Shown here piece after piece: positions 44,094 to 54,067 of a stretch of DNA of 64,000 bases. Each line of letters opens with the position of its first letter. Position 1 is the first letter of the stretch. A program made the position numbers and the translations under genes. The stretch comes from Schizochytrium sp. TIO01 (Eukaryota; Sar; Bigyra; Thraustochytrida; Thraustochytriidae): assembly GCA_004764695.1 (NCBI GenBank), contig SMSO01000033.1, positions 2,743,001 to 2,807,000 on the forward strand, written 5' to 3'. The notes beneath the pieces were generated by a model. That model searched no databases. It saw nothing but the letters and a program-made list of their open reading frames with translations, and was not told the origin of the DNA.

Positions 44094-44729
44094 CTATTTA
44101 TCACTGGTTGTGGTTGCTTTCGAGTAGACATGAACCTCCTCTGAGCTCTGGATTCTACGCCACGCCTCTGGAAGTGTAAAGACATTGCTAAAAATAAGTA
44201 CATCGTCCTTGCACTCATCCATCAGCTTAACACTTAGGCGATCCATAATCGGCGATAAGCCATAAACAAGAATAATATCTGCATTGCTTAAATTCACCTT
44301 CCATAAATCCCTGCATTTAAACTCCACCGAGGCTGTTTCTGGCCAAGGCTTGCGGTTCTTTAAAACCCGATGGGCGAGGTGCTGGTCCCAAAAAGCCCAT
44401 GTGTGAGACACAGCAACAAGCATTGGGTTTAGCTCATAACCAACTGCACGGTATCCGTGTCTTGCTGCTTCAATGACTACACGCCCATCACCTGAGCCCA
44501 GATCAACCATAATAGGTGTGGCTTTCCCTGCCTCCACTGGTTTGAGCTTAGGCAGCACCTTGCCAAATACTACATCAAGAGATTTCCTTAGAGTTGGCAT
44601 GTATGGTGCTCCTTTACCTGCAACAGCTGGCAGTGCTGACATGAACAAAGTAAAGTTGACAGCAAGAGCTGCACCGATTGCAGCGCCTATTGCGCCTCCA
44701 AGACCCATGATGTTAAAAATTAGAGTCAA
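44094..44729 (-). CDS. ATPSCKMT: FAM173-family protein lysine methyltransferase (ATPSCKMT/ANTKMT-like), mitochondrial
   Basis: A 211-residue protein with one Gly/Ala-rich hydrophobic segment near the N-terminus (about 9-33), a short pre-methyltransferase region with P-Y-M-P-T, then a seven-beta-strand methyltransferase core: V-D-L-G-S-G-D-G-R (75-83), G-Y-E-L-N-P and D-L-W-K-V-N-L. This order matches human FAM173A (ANTKMT) and FAM173B (ATPSCKMT), inner-membrane enzymes that methylate a lysine in the ADP/ATP carrier or in ATP synthase subunit c. Which of the two substrates applies is not clear, so the symbol stands for the family. Length and layout are normal for the family. Confidence 0.82.
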   Translation of the reverse strand: MTLIFNIMGLGGAIGAAIGAALAVNFTLFMSALPAVAGKGAPYMPTLRKSLDVVFGKVLPKLKPVEAGKATPIMVDLGSGDGRVVIEAARHGYRAVGYELNPMLVAVSHTWAFWDQHLAHRVLKNRKPWPETASVEFKCRDLWKVNLSNADIILVYGLSPIMDRLSVKLMDECKDDVLIFSNVFTLPEAWRRIQSSEEVHVYSKATTTSDK

Positions 44730-46420
44730 CCCCTACCTTCGTGATAGCCAAATTGCTGTTTCTCTTGCTTAGCGTATTTTGCGTCAACCTCTATTTTGGT
44801 TGACGAGCTGAGTTTGCGCTGCTGTTGAGCTTTAGCTCACGAGTCCACGACAGTGATTGTGAATTGAACGACTCTGCCCAGCAGTGAGATTGAAGTCTCG
44901 AGCACTTTTTATAGGTGTCTAGATGCCTCGCTTGAGGTGCTGGTAAATGCCTCGAATACTGCTGAGTCTACCGTCTGACAGACTCAAGCTCTGTCAGGAG
45001 CAGCACTTTTCTCCCAGAGTTGGTGCTCTACCTGCTGCTTTGCTTCGACTATTACTTTGCTTTGATTGCATTACACCTATTTATTCCTGTTAGAGATTAT
45101 CAGTAGCGGGTACTATAAAAGCACCTAAGTAGTTATCATGCTGTGATAGGGAAACATGTCTAAAGTTGTGTTCTTCATAGGGGAAGGCGTAGTATTAACG
45201 CAGTCGCATCAAAGGTTCACTTATGTCATCGCGATTCATATGACTTTAACGGAATTTAGTTTCTAATTTAATTTGCAATCTTTACTTGCAGGGCCTATGT
45301 TGGGAAGCGGAATCAATTTGGGCTCTTGTTTTTTGCTTTTCTATTTTGTGTTATTATATAAAAAAATAAAATAATAAATTAGATCTTGAAATTGCTCAAA
45401 CAAACAAACAGATTAATAAACATAAGCATGAACAATAAATGGTAATGCTATATTGCAGAGCCTCCAAAATATGAGCTGTATACGTCTCGAGCCAAATACG
45501 ATGCCTGCATGCAACATCTACAGGCACATCGAAAGTTGCATTCGTCTCACCACATATTATGAGCAAGAACATGGGAACGTAAGCACCTTTTTACGCCCTG
45601 GAATAGAACATTGGCCAAATTGTCATGGGCACTTGCATGAGCTGGACAGTCCCAGACAAGGACATAAATGAATTCCAGTTTGGGTCCTCTAGCTCTATCA
45701 GACAATGTGATGGTATTCCCATCGGGGTCAACCCCAAAATTGACTCCCTCGAGCCGAAGAGAAGCTGGCAACGTCTCGAGAATTCGGCGTGCACCACTCC
45801 TATCAATTCCTCTATGAGGCCTCTACTCGAGTCAATATTCTTAAGCTAGGATATCATGAAGAACCGGAGGCCTTCGGCGACCACCCATTGGAGCACGAGA
45901 AAGCATGAAAAAGCAAGCAGCAGAATGCCCAAGCCTAATTTACTGCTCAGGAGTCGCTATAGAGCGGGGAGCTAGCGCATGAGAGGTATCTCCGAGCGAG
46001 GAATTGAATGAGAATGAGTGTCTTGGACTTCATTATGTATACTTCATCCACGCTTTGGTAGGTTGGTACCTATTTAGTTTGTATGTGATGTTTCATAGTA
46101 GACTCACTCCTATAGAGTCTTAGCTGAGTCCTAAGTGAGAGTTTGCTTTGTTTTTGGCCAATGAGCAGAGGACTCGTCGGGAAAGCAAGCAAGCGCTCTA
46201 TCAATCAATCATCAATCAAGGCCTTCGCGCGGAAATTCCGTTGCGTTGGCGGTTGTTTGAGCGACGGAGAAAGGCGTGTGCGGGCTGAGGAGGTCCGCGA
46301 TAAGTTTTCTGGGTCTGCTGGAGGCTAGGTCCGGCGGCTTTTGGGGTCCGTGGCTGGGATTCGTCCTAGACTTAGTTCACTGATTGGCTGGTTGCGGAGG
46401 TCTAAAAACAGAGGACCAAG
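44730..46420. other. Intergenic region, divergent promoters
   Basis: It lies between the minus-strand methyltransferase and SPB1. No gene is supported. It holds AT-rich sequence at 45320-45430 and a short ATCAATC repeat near 46200-46215. The last 60 bp before 46421 are the SPB1 leader. Confidence 0.55.
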
Positions 46421-49400
46421 ATGGCGCGCAAGAAGAAGGCCGTTAATGATAAGTACTACCAGCTCGCGAAGGAGCAGGGATACAGAGCTCGTTCGAGTTT
46501 TAAGATCATCCAGTTGAACCGCAAGTATGATCTGCTCAAGAACGCAACCCGTGTGATTGATCTCTGTGCCGCTCCTGGAGGTTGGCTTCAGGTTCTGGCC
46601 AAGAGTATTCCGCAGAGCCCCGAGCGTCAGATTGTTGGTGTTGATTTGTTGCCCATCAAGCCCATTCGAGGATGTACTGTTTTCCAGGAGGATATTACCT
46701 CTGATACATGCCGTCAGAAGATTCGTAAGGAGATGCGTGGCAACAAGGCTGATGTTGTGCTTTGTGACGGTGCCCCCAACGTTGGTGCCGAATACAGCAA
46801 GGATGCCTTCGTGCAGAACGAGCTTGCCGTATACGCTCTCAAATTTGCTTGTGAACACCTCAAGCGTGGAGGTTCCTTCGTGACCAAGGTTTTCCGCTCC
46901 AACGATTACACAGCGCTTCTTTGGGCGTTCCAGCAGCTCTTCAAGAAGGTCGAGGCCACCAAGCCGCCCTCCTCCCGTAACGTCTCTGCAGAAATTTTCG
47001 TTGTCTGTCGTGAGTACCTCGCGCCGCATAAAATTGACCCCCGTCTTTTGGACCCTCGTCACGTGCTCTCGAGTGTTGAACAGGAGCAGGAGCTCACTGA
47101 GCAGCAGGCGATCAACAAGCTGTTTCACAAGCACGACAAGCAGCGCCGCTCCAGAGGAGGATACAGCGAGGATTCCGGAGCTCTGGTTTTCAAGTCTGCG
47201 AGTGCGCGGGACTTTATCGAGACGTCTGAGCCCGTGCAACATTTGGCTGTCATGTCTGAGATTAACTTCAAGGACGAGGCCTCCAAGCCACTGCTCGAAC
47301 TTTCTATCACGACCCCCGAGATTATTGAGTACCTCGCAGATCTCAAAGTCCTCGGCAAGGCGGAGCTTCGTGCTCTTCTGCAGTGGCGAACCAAGGTCCG
47401 AGACATTCTCAAGGAGCAGGGCAACGGGGACGATGATGTGGACATGGAAGCGGATGATTCCGAGGAGGAAGATGGCGAGGAGGAATCTGAAGGCGAAGAG
47501 CAGGAAGACAGTGATGCTGATGACGAAGACATGGACGATATGGAGAACCTGACCGAGGAGCTCAAGAAGATCAAGGAGGCCGAGCACCAGAAACGCAAGC
47601 GCGAGATCAAGAAGCTTCGCAAACAGCGCGCCAAGCTTCAGCGCCGTATTGACCTTGGCCTCGAAAACGAATTTGCGCACGACCTGTCAGAGCAGCAGGG
47701 ACCCTTTAGTCTTTCCAAGATTGGCCTCAAGTCTATGCAGGAGCTGAGTGCCATTCAATCTGGCGAGGTTCCAGAGGGAGAGTCCAGTTCTGAGGAAGGC
47801 GAAGAAGAGTCTGATATTAGCGAAGACTCCGAATCTGATGATGAAGAGGACTCCAACGCCGCCCTCAAGTACGAACGCAAGCGTCTCCGCGAGCTCGAGC
47901 GCGAGGCCGAAGCGCTGTACAAAATGGGTCGTGTTAAGGAGCAGAACAACGACCCTCTCACAGTACGTGAACGTCGTCAGCAACTCAACGCTGAGAAGAA
48001 GGCCAAGGCCAAGAAGCGGACCCTCGAGGCGCTCGCAGACCAGGATTTTCAGCGCGCTCTTGAAGAGGAGCAGGCAAAGGCCGTCAAAGACGGAAAGTAT
48101 TCTGCCATGCTTGACCAGGACAGTAGCGAGGATGACGAAGACGAAGAAGAGGAGGAATCCGAAGAAGAGGAGTCTGAGGAGGAGGACAACGCCACGGCAC
48201 AGGCCAAGAACCCTCTTATCAAGACCATTGAGTCCAAGCCCTCCGAGTCAATGCGCGCTAAGGCATGGTTCAACCAGGAGCTCTTCGATGGCGAGCTTGA
48301 CGGCATGAGCGACGATGATGAGGACGAAGAGGAGGCAAGCGAGGGTGACGATGAGAGCTCCGAAGACGAAGACGGAGACATGCCTCTGCCGTCAGACAGA
48401 ACCGACAAGGCGCGGCGCAAGGAGAAGCGACGCAAACTCAAGTTGCGAAACGAGCGCAAGGCCGAGAAGCGGCGGCTAGCAGCCGCACGAGAGGCGGACG
48501 GTGCTTTGAACGAGGAGATGCTGCTCCAGGCCATGCCTGGCGGCTTCAAGGAAGTCAAGGCGGACGGCGGTAAGAACAAGAAGCGCCGCCGTGGCGACGA
48601 GGCTGAGGACGAGGACATTGCAGGTGTCCTAAACCGCGACGTGTCTCGCGAGTCTGACGAGGAGGAAGACGATGATGCGACCCGCGAGAAAAAAGCAGCA
48701 GCGCGAAAGGCACGCAAGCTGATTCAAAAGGGTATGGGACGACTTGGTGATGTCAAGGAATCGGACGGCTTCGAGGTAGTTGCGGCAGAGAACAACGAAG
48801 ACGACAGCGGATCCGATATTGAGGACCACGAAGACGCCTACAACAGTGAGGACTACGACACAGATGAACGGGCTCAGCATATTGCCCTGGCGGCAATGTT
48901 GACCTCCAAGTCGAAGAGACGTAAGGTGCTCGACTCTGCTTACAACCGCTACGCCTTCAACGATGATGACGGTAGCTTGCCTCAATGGTTTATCGAGGAC
49001 GAAAACAAACACAACCGCCCTCAGCTGCCTGTCACGAAGGAGATGGTCGACGCGGTGCGTGCCCGCTACAAGGATATTGCTTCCAAGCCCATCAACAAGG
49101 TTGCTGAGGCTCGTGCACGGAAGAAGCGGAAGCTTGAGTTGAAGATTGACCGCATTAAGAAGCAGGCAAATGCAGTCGCCGAGCAACCTGACCTCAACCC
49201 AGGAAGCAAAATGCGTGCGATTGAGAAACTTTACAAGGGCTCACAGATTAAGCGCCCTGGCGCAGTTTACGTGGTTGCCCGTAAGAACGGCAAAAAGTCT
49301 GCTGCTCAGGGTACCAAGACAAAGGGCAAGAGCATCAAGGTCGTGGATAAGCGTATGAAGGCAGATACTCACCGCCTCAAGAAACGTGGTCGCGGCGGCA

Positions 49401-49429
49401 AGCCCTCCAAGCGCTCGCGCAAGAAGTAA
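46421..49429 (+). CDS. SPB1: rRNA 2'-O-ribose methyltransferase, SPB1/FTSJ3 type
   Basis: Single-exon, 1002 residues. It acts in the nucleolus on the 60S precursor: yeast Spb1 methylates the A-loop guanosine of 25S rRNA, and human FTSJ3 belongs to the same family. Residues 1-200 are an RrmJ/FtsJ domain with S-S-F-K-I, D-L-C-A-A-P-G-G-W (47-55), C-D-G-A-P-N and T-K-V-F. The catalytic K-D-K-E set is K28, D116, K156 and E191. A DUF3381-type helical region follows (about 230-420), then long acidic runs and basic coiled coils, and a Spb1 C-terminal domain (about 790-1000) ending in a Lys/Arg/Gly tail typical of nucleolar proteins. Codon use is strongly biased, and this bias opens long antisense frames. 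Confidence 0.97.
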   Translation: MARKKKAVNDKYYQLAKEQGYRARSSFKIIQLNRKYDLLKNATRVIDLCAAPGGWLQVLAKSIPQSPERQIVGVDLLPIKPIRGCTVFQEDITSDTCRQKIRKEMRGNKADVVLCDGAPNVGAEYSKDAFVQNELAVYALKFACEHLKRGGSFVTKVFRSNDYTALLWAFQQLFKKVEATKPPSSRNVSAEIFVVCREYLAPHKIDPRLLDPRHVLSSVEQEQELTEQQAINKLFHKHDKQRRSRGGYSEDSGALVFKSASARDFIETSEPVQHLAVMSEINFKDEASKPLLELSITTPEIIEYLADLKVLGKAELRALLQWRTKVRDILKEQGNGDDDVDMEADDSEEEDGEEESEGEEQEDSDADDEDMDDMENLTEELKKIKEAEHQKRKREIKKLRKQRAKLQRRIDLGLENEFAHDLSEQQGPFSLSKIGLKSMQELSAIQSGEVPEGESSSEEGEEESDISEDSESDDEEDSNAALKYERKRLRELEREAEALYKMGRVKEQNNDPLTVRERRQQLNAEKKAKAKKRTLEALADQDFQRALEEEQAKAVKDGKYSAMLDQDSSEDDEDEEEEESEEEESEEEDNATAQAKNPLIKTIESKPSESMRAKAWFNQELFDGELDGMSDDDEDEEEASEGDDESSEDEDGDMPLPSDRTDKARRKEKRRKLKLRNERKAEKRRLAAAREADGALNEEMLLQAMPGGFKEVKADGGKNKKRRRGDEAEDEDIAGVLNRDVSRESDEEEDDDATREKKAAARKARKLIQKGMGRLGDVKESDGFEVVAAENNEDDSGSDIEDHEDAYNSEDYDTDERAQHIALAAMLTSKSKRRKVLDSAYNRYAFNDDDGSLPQWFIEDENKHNRPQLPVTKEMVDAVRARYKDIASKPINKVAEARARKKRKLELKIDRIKKQANAVAEQPDLNPGSKMRAIEKLYKGSQIKRPGAVYVVARKNGKKSAAQGTKTKGKSIKVVDKRMKADTHRLKKRGRGGKPSKRSRKK

Positions 49430-49952
49430 AAAACATTCTACCTCGCATTATGTTCTGATGTTGCCTAAATTAGCCCATTTGATCGGGAGCTGACTTCTTT
49501 CATATCTTCTTCATAAACAAGTAAAGTAGCACAGCCCGACTTTTTGTCTTGCAACGACTTTGTCGTCTATTTTTTACATCTGAATCCATCAATAATCACT
49601 CTAGACATCCATTTACCTGTACGTGTGTCGTTTTTGTTGCCGCCCTTGGTTTTCTTGAATTGTGACTCTTTTCTAATATGTGTTCCTGCCTCAACAGTAA
49701 TTCGTCGGGTCTTCCTTGTATAGAGAAGTGTAGCGTAGCATCCCATCTAGTTCTTTCAACCTTATTAGTGCCCGCGCAGAGGCTGGTTTGCCTTACCCAT
49801 ATTGGCCTCTCATTTCATTCTTTCCATAGCTCCAGGCCGACACTCAGTATGGTCCTTGAATGGGACTTTCTCGGTTTTATTCTCTATAATAGAAGAAAGA
49901 ATATATAAATAGCTTAAGCTTTAAGAGAAACATTTTGCCTAACAAATGAGCG
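49430..49952. other. Convergent intergenic region
   Basis: 3' UTR space between SPB1 and the convergent DUF2804 gene. I see no further gene or repeat. A short + strand frame (49678-49908) has no coding character. Confidence 0.6.
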
Positions 49953-51206
49953 TCACCATACAGCTCGATGGTTCTCACATACACCATAAACATTGTCCAC
50001 AACAATACGCCAGGTATGAGGTCCGGATCGAAGAGTAACCATTCCAGAAAATACACCGAATGGCTGAACAAAATCACTGACAATACCTAAAACGTCAGCT
50101 CCAGTATGATCTTCGCGAATCCCGTGCGGTGTGAAAGAGAGGTTTAGTTCACACGCAGAAGAATTTGCATAAATCTTCCACACATTTGTGCCAGGAGACT
50201 GAGGGGGTATATCGACCTGGATAGCAATGGGCAAAGCATGAACTTTATGATTAATCCATAGTGCATTTTCTGCAGATATATTGGTTGCGTTTATATCATA
50301 TACGAGTCTGCTTAGGTTAATCCCTACTGGGACATATTGTTGTTGACCAAGCTCATTTGTAACACTACAAGAAAAACAGCTAAAGGAGACCCATTGCCAT
50401 TTTGTTTCTCTTAAAGCACGGGAAACGGTCCAATCAATCGTAGCAGCTCCATGTTGGAAAATCTCAGGTTCGGGGACATTTTCTGCGGATGACTGTTCTG
50501 GATTAAGGGCAATGATTGAGCCCTGAGCTTCCATTCCAGCTTCTTTATGTACATATGCTGGTCGTTGTATATCCCCACCAAGCGGATACCAAAGAACAAG
50601 CGCCTCGGAGCCCTTTTTTATTTGAATCTTGGCCCTCACATAAGGAAGGTTCACATTGAAGTGCCAAAAGCCACCGGTGAAACAAAGCTCCACTGATTCG
50701 TCTTTCCAGCCTGTAAACTTAGAACAGCCTTCCATCGATGTAGGTGCCAATGTTAAAGCACGGCCAAATGGCATCTGCCAGTGATATTCGTTAACAAGAC
50801 GCTGCGCTGATTTATCCACCACAGAGAGATACACATCTTCCACATAATTAAATTGCACAGGAGTTAATGCAATGAAATATCGCGGCGTTGACACAGATAT
50901 ATAGCTCCACGATTTGGTCTGAAACATGCGCTTCACAAAGCTTCCATTTTGACGCAGGTTCTCTAGGGATCCGATTGTAGGTGCTTTCCAGCGTCCGAAC
51001 TGCTGTTCACCAGCAGCTGGAGCTGCTCCAGCAAGAACTTCTGAACAGAGTTTAGGAAACCTTGAGCACGAGGGCAGTACTACTGCATAGGGAACGCTCA
51101 ATATCAGTTGCAGAGCTGCCCCGACAAGCAAGGCAATCGCGATTACCGCCACTGAAAGTATATGACCGCGTTTGCTTTGCTGTATTCTTGAAGCATCTTG
51201 TGACAT
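49953..51206 (-). CDS. DUF2804 family membrane-anchored protein
   Basis: 417 residues. A basic N-terminus is followed by one hydrophobic helix (about 17-42), giving a likely type II anchor with the rest in a lumenal or extracellular space. The body matches the DUF2804 layout: a G-R-W-K opening, a T-x-S-W-Y-I-S-V block, A-T-I-D-W-T-x-x-x-x-R-E-T-x-W-Q-W near the middle, a later N-x-x-W-K region and Q-P-F-G-V-F-S-G close to the C-terminus. Several N-x-S/T sites (for example near N-A-T-N-I-S and N-S-S) fit a secretory location. The function of DUF2804 is not known to me; the fold is thought to be beta-rich. It is convergent with SPB1. Confidence 0.75.
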   Translation of the reverse strand: MSQDASRIQQSKRGHILSVAVIAIALLVGAALQLILSVPYAVVLPSCSRFPKLCSEVLAGAAPAAGEQQFGRWKAPTIGSLENLRQNGSFVKRMFQTKSWSYISVSTPRYFIALTPVQFNYVEDVYLSVVDKSAQRLVNEYHWQMPFGRALTLAPTSMEGCSKFTGWKDESVELCFTGGFWHFNVNLPYVRAKIQIKKGSEALVLWYPLGGDIQRPAYVHKEAGMEAQGSIIALNPEQSSAENVPEPEIFQHGAATIDWTVSRALRETKWQWVSFSCFSCSVTNELGQQQYVPVGINLSRLVYDINATNISAENALWINHKVHALPIAIQVDIPPQSPGTNVWKIYANSSACELNLSFTPHGIREDHTGADVLGIVSDFVQPFGVFSGMVTLRSGPHTWRIVVDNVYGVCENHRAVW

Positions 51207-52105
51207 GCTGCTCTGAGAGTGGCTCAGAGAACTGTTTCAAGGTAAGAAGTGGTCCAAACCTTCTCCACACGCCAAAGGCTCTTTGCTAAAGCTTTATCGC
51301 AGCCAGGCTGTACGGAAAAGAGTTCTATGTTTGAGCAGAATGTACTTCTCAGTGGCGTGACACTGATGGTACTAATACTTTTAAAAATAAATAATGCGAT
51401 CACTTCCACAGATAACTATTTGCGCTACTGTACGCCAGCATTATTTGTGAGGTTACACACCAAGTTCCAGTTCCTCCAGGATAGATGTGTGTGAATGCCA
51501 ATGCACTTGTATGTTTAGTTTTTGCCAAAGATAGGGAAGTATTACTTATCTACACAAGGTTTTGTGCTGCTTGCCTTTTGAAAGATGGTAGTAGAATGTC
51601 CCTGCCTTGTACTACTAGAATGATCCAAACCCACGAAATGTTCTTGTGAAATGTCCATCTCTTCGCCCTGTGATCCGTCGGCACCGTGCTTGCGCATTCT
51701 TCGCGATCTGCGTAAAGCTGTGAGGCCTACACTGACTCTGTTTCGAGTATCGGCTCTGGCGCAGAACTTGCATCGGCGTGCAACCACTATGAGACGAGAA
51801 ACTGAGCTTTGTTAAATTATTATGATTATTATGTATTATCATTGTTCTTTTTATCTTTCTGTGATTGTTTTTGGCTTGACAACTTGCGAAAAGATTTTAA
51901 CTTATGAATAACCTCTAACTAGTGAGAGTGACTATTTCGAATTAAAAAAGCAAAAACAAAACAAAACTAGATAGTATTTATTACATTCTATATGAAAAAA
52001 AAAAAAAAATGAAAACAATACCCTCAAATACTCTCCTGGTACTTCTCTTTCTTTGTTCAAAATAGGGCGAATCTATCATAAATGTCCTTCGTACTTACTT
52101 TGACT
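51207..52105. other. Intergenic region
   Basis: No gene is supported in these 0.9 kb between the DUF2804 promoter and the 3' end of TDP1. It includes a pure A-run of about 14 bp near 51996-52009 and AT-rich sequence at 51800-51970. Confidence 0.55.
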
Positions 52106-54067
52106 TTAAGAGAGGCTTGCAAGAACAGGTGCGGGGAGAACGACAGGGATATTACGTTCCATTGCTTCAAGTGACATTTCATCAGAAGGATCGTCCATTT
52201 TAGCCGTATACTTAGCGGGAGGCAGCGCTATTGGAACAGGAACAACAACCTCTCCCGGCGCCTGGGACTGCATGGGGGTTTGCGGATATGCTACAAGTTT
52301 TCGATTGCCACAGAACTCAGGCATAATAAGTACTCCAAGCTCCCAAGAGCTGATAGACAAATCTCCTTTGAGTGTAAATTTACCCCAAGCTGCTTTAGAC
52401 AAATTTGCGCTGGTAATACATGCCCAGCTTAAATGCCGTGGATCCGTCGGGTTGAATGCAAAGTATGACTTCATATGAGGGAATGCACGGTCCCGAGATG
52501 GATAAGCTGCAGCCGCATTCCACCAGCATAGACGAGGTCTAATACGTGACTCATAGCAAGCGGCGGATGCTTCTTTGTTCACGAAAAAGAGGCCATGCGC
52601 ATATCCAACAATCGAGCGCCGGCAATCGAGATTTGACGGAAATACAAAATGCACAGGGGCGTTTGCTTCACGTACCAGTGCTCGCTGAGCAAACTCATCA
52701 AGTGCCCAGCAAGCGTCCGTGCCATACTTTTTAGGCATAGTTTGGGAACCAAAACTAGTAAATTGGCAAACAGCAGGCCACGCTCGTTCATGAGCAGGCC
52801 TTTTCCGAAGAAAATGTTCGAGTGCAAGTTGGCCCCATTCTTTTGACCCAGGTGCTTGCTTACCTGGAATAGAAGCAATCAATGCGGCATCTGAAGTAGA
52901 AAAGTCGTATTTCCACAAGGCCCCTACGTCTGGAAGGTGGCCTTTTGCCCGAGGATTATCAGCCTCAACGGTTGCCATTTGAGCCCGAAAATATTTGAAC
53001 AGGCGCGGTGCAAATTCGCGGTTTTCACCTCGTGGGCGGTTATCTTCACGAAGAAGCTCGAAATCTTTGTACCAGACAGCATCTGTTTTGTTGAACAGGT
53101 CTTTGGCCACCAAGTTTGCGGTGTGAATGATGAGCCTAACCTTGTCCTTATAGAACAACACAAAACCCTTCGAATGGTGGCGACCGTACGGCGCTGGAGG
53201 CGGATGAAAACATTTGGTGTGTGGGTTGACTTTTTGAAGCTCTTTTTCGAGGCCCTTGTTTGTCTCGCTCCTCTGAAACGGATTTCCACCATCCATACCA
53301 TGGAAGACAAAAAGCCTTGAGATTTCACGAAACGCAGGAAATAAAAGGAAGAAGAGCTCAGGATTTAAGTCCATTGTCATCACCCAGGCTTCTTGTAAGT
53401 CATCAAGCTCTAAGCAAAGAGACGGAATGTTTACGGTTGAACAGCGCTCCAAGGGTCCCTTTTCTACACGCTTGCCATTTTCATCATGAATCTCGTTGAG
53501 ATAAAACCCATGTGGAATCCATCCATCGTCTCGCAAGTTTGCGCCACAGCTTGTGCACGCCGTAGCTGCGTCTGTATTACTGCTTGTGCAGCGTTTACAC
53601 ACAATTTCCTTCGTCGCATTCCGTTTGCCAAGCCCTAACAAGTCAGCACCGCATAAATCGCATTCCTCAGCATCTTCCGGATTACTCAAAGTGCACTGCG
53701 GGCACGAGATCTTACTCGAATCAGAACTCCTGTTTAAAGAGGGCACCTTGCTTGATGCAATTTTACCCGACATAATTTCTCTCGACGATGCTCTGCTGGA
53801 AGCAGTTGAAATGTCCACAGTCTTCATTCGTTCGCTGCTTCGGGAGCGCCGTTTTTGGGTGGTGCTGGAGTTGACCTGATGACCATCTTCTTCATCGCTA
53901 TCACTGAGGTTTGAGAGGTCAACAAGTTTTCGTTTTTCAGGGCCTGAAGTCTTTGAAGGAGAGCTCATGGTCCTCACCTGTGAGGGCGATCTCAAGCTGC
54001 GGTTAGGGATAAAGTTTTGTCGCCTGGTAGGCTGTGAGTTCAACAGAATCGCCAGGATGCAACGCAT
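52106..54067 (-). CDS. TDP1: Tyrosyl-DNA phosphodiesterase 1 with two N-terminal zinc fingers
   Basis: 653 residues. TDP1 hydrolyses the bond between DNA 3' ends and the topoisomerase I tyrosine, and clears other 3' blocks. The phospholipase D-type catalytic sets are present: H298-S-K300 with the downstream H-T-A-N, and H531-M-K533 with S-A-N, matching the H-K-N triads of human TDP1. N-terminal to this are two C-x2-C-x10-C-x2-C zinc fingers of RanBP2 type (about 118-146 and 152-180), not found in human TDP1, preceded by a Ser-rich disordered tail. The first Met (54067) adds 33 residues with Arg/Gln/Asn and no acidic residue, resembling a mitochondrial presequence. Met34 (53968) gives the ordinary nuclear form. 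Dual targeting is inference. Confidence 0.93.
   Translation of the reverse strand: MRCILAILLNSQPTRRQNFIPNRSLRSPSQVRTMSSPSKTSGPEKRKLVDLSNLSDSDEEDGHQVNSSTTQKRRSRSSERMKTVDISTASSRASSREIMSGKIASSKVPSLNRSSDSSKISCPQCTLSNPEDAEECDLCGADLLGLGKRNATKEIVCKRCTSSNTDAATACTSCGANLRDDGWIPHGFYLNEIHDENGKRVEKGPLERCSTVNIPSLCLELDDLQEAWVMTMDLNPELFFLLFPAFREISRLFVFHGMDGGNPFQRSETNKGLEKELQKVNPHTKCFHPPPAPYGRHHSKGFVLFYKDKVRLIIHTANLVAKDLFNKTDAVWYKDFELLREDNRPRGENREFAPRLFKYFRAQMATVEADNPRAKGHLPDVGALWKYDFSTSDAALIASIPGKQAPGSKEWGQLALEHFLRKRPAHERAWPAVCQFTSFGSQTMPKKYGTDACWALDEFAQRALVREANAPVHFVFPSNLDCRRSIVGYAHGLFFVNKEASAACYESRIRPRLCWWNAAAAYPSRDRAFPHMKSYFAFNPTDPRHLSWACITSANLSKAAWGKFTLKGDLSISSWELGVLIMPEFCGNRKLVAYPQTPMQSQAPGEVVVPVPIALPPAKYTAKMDDPSDEMSLEAMERNIPVVLPAPVLASLS

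Noticed and set aside
46325-47680. 451-codon open frame on the minus strand
   Set aside because: It is antisense to SPB1. Strong codon bias in SPB1 keeps the complementary frame open, and the peptide (Leu/Val-rich) matches nothing.
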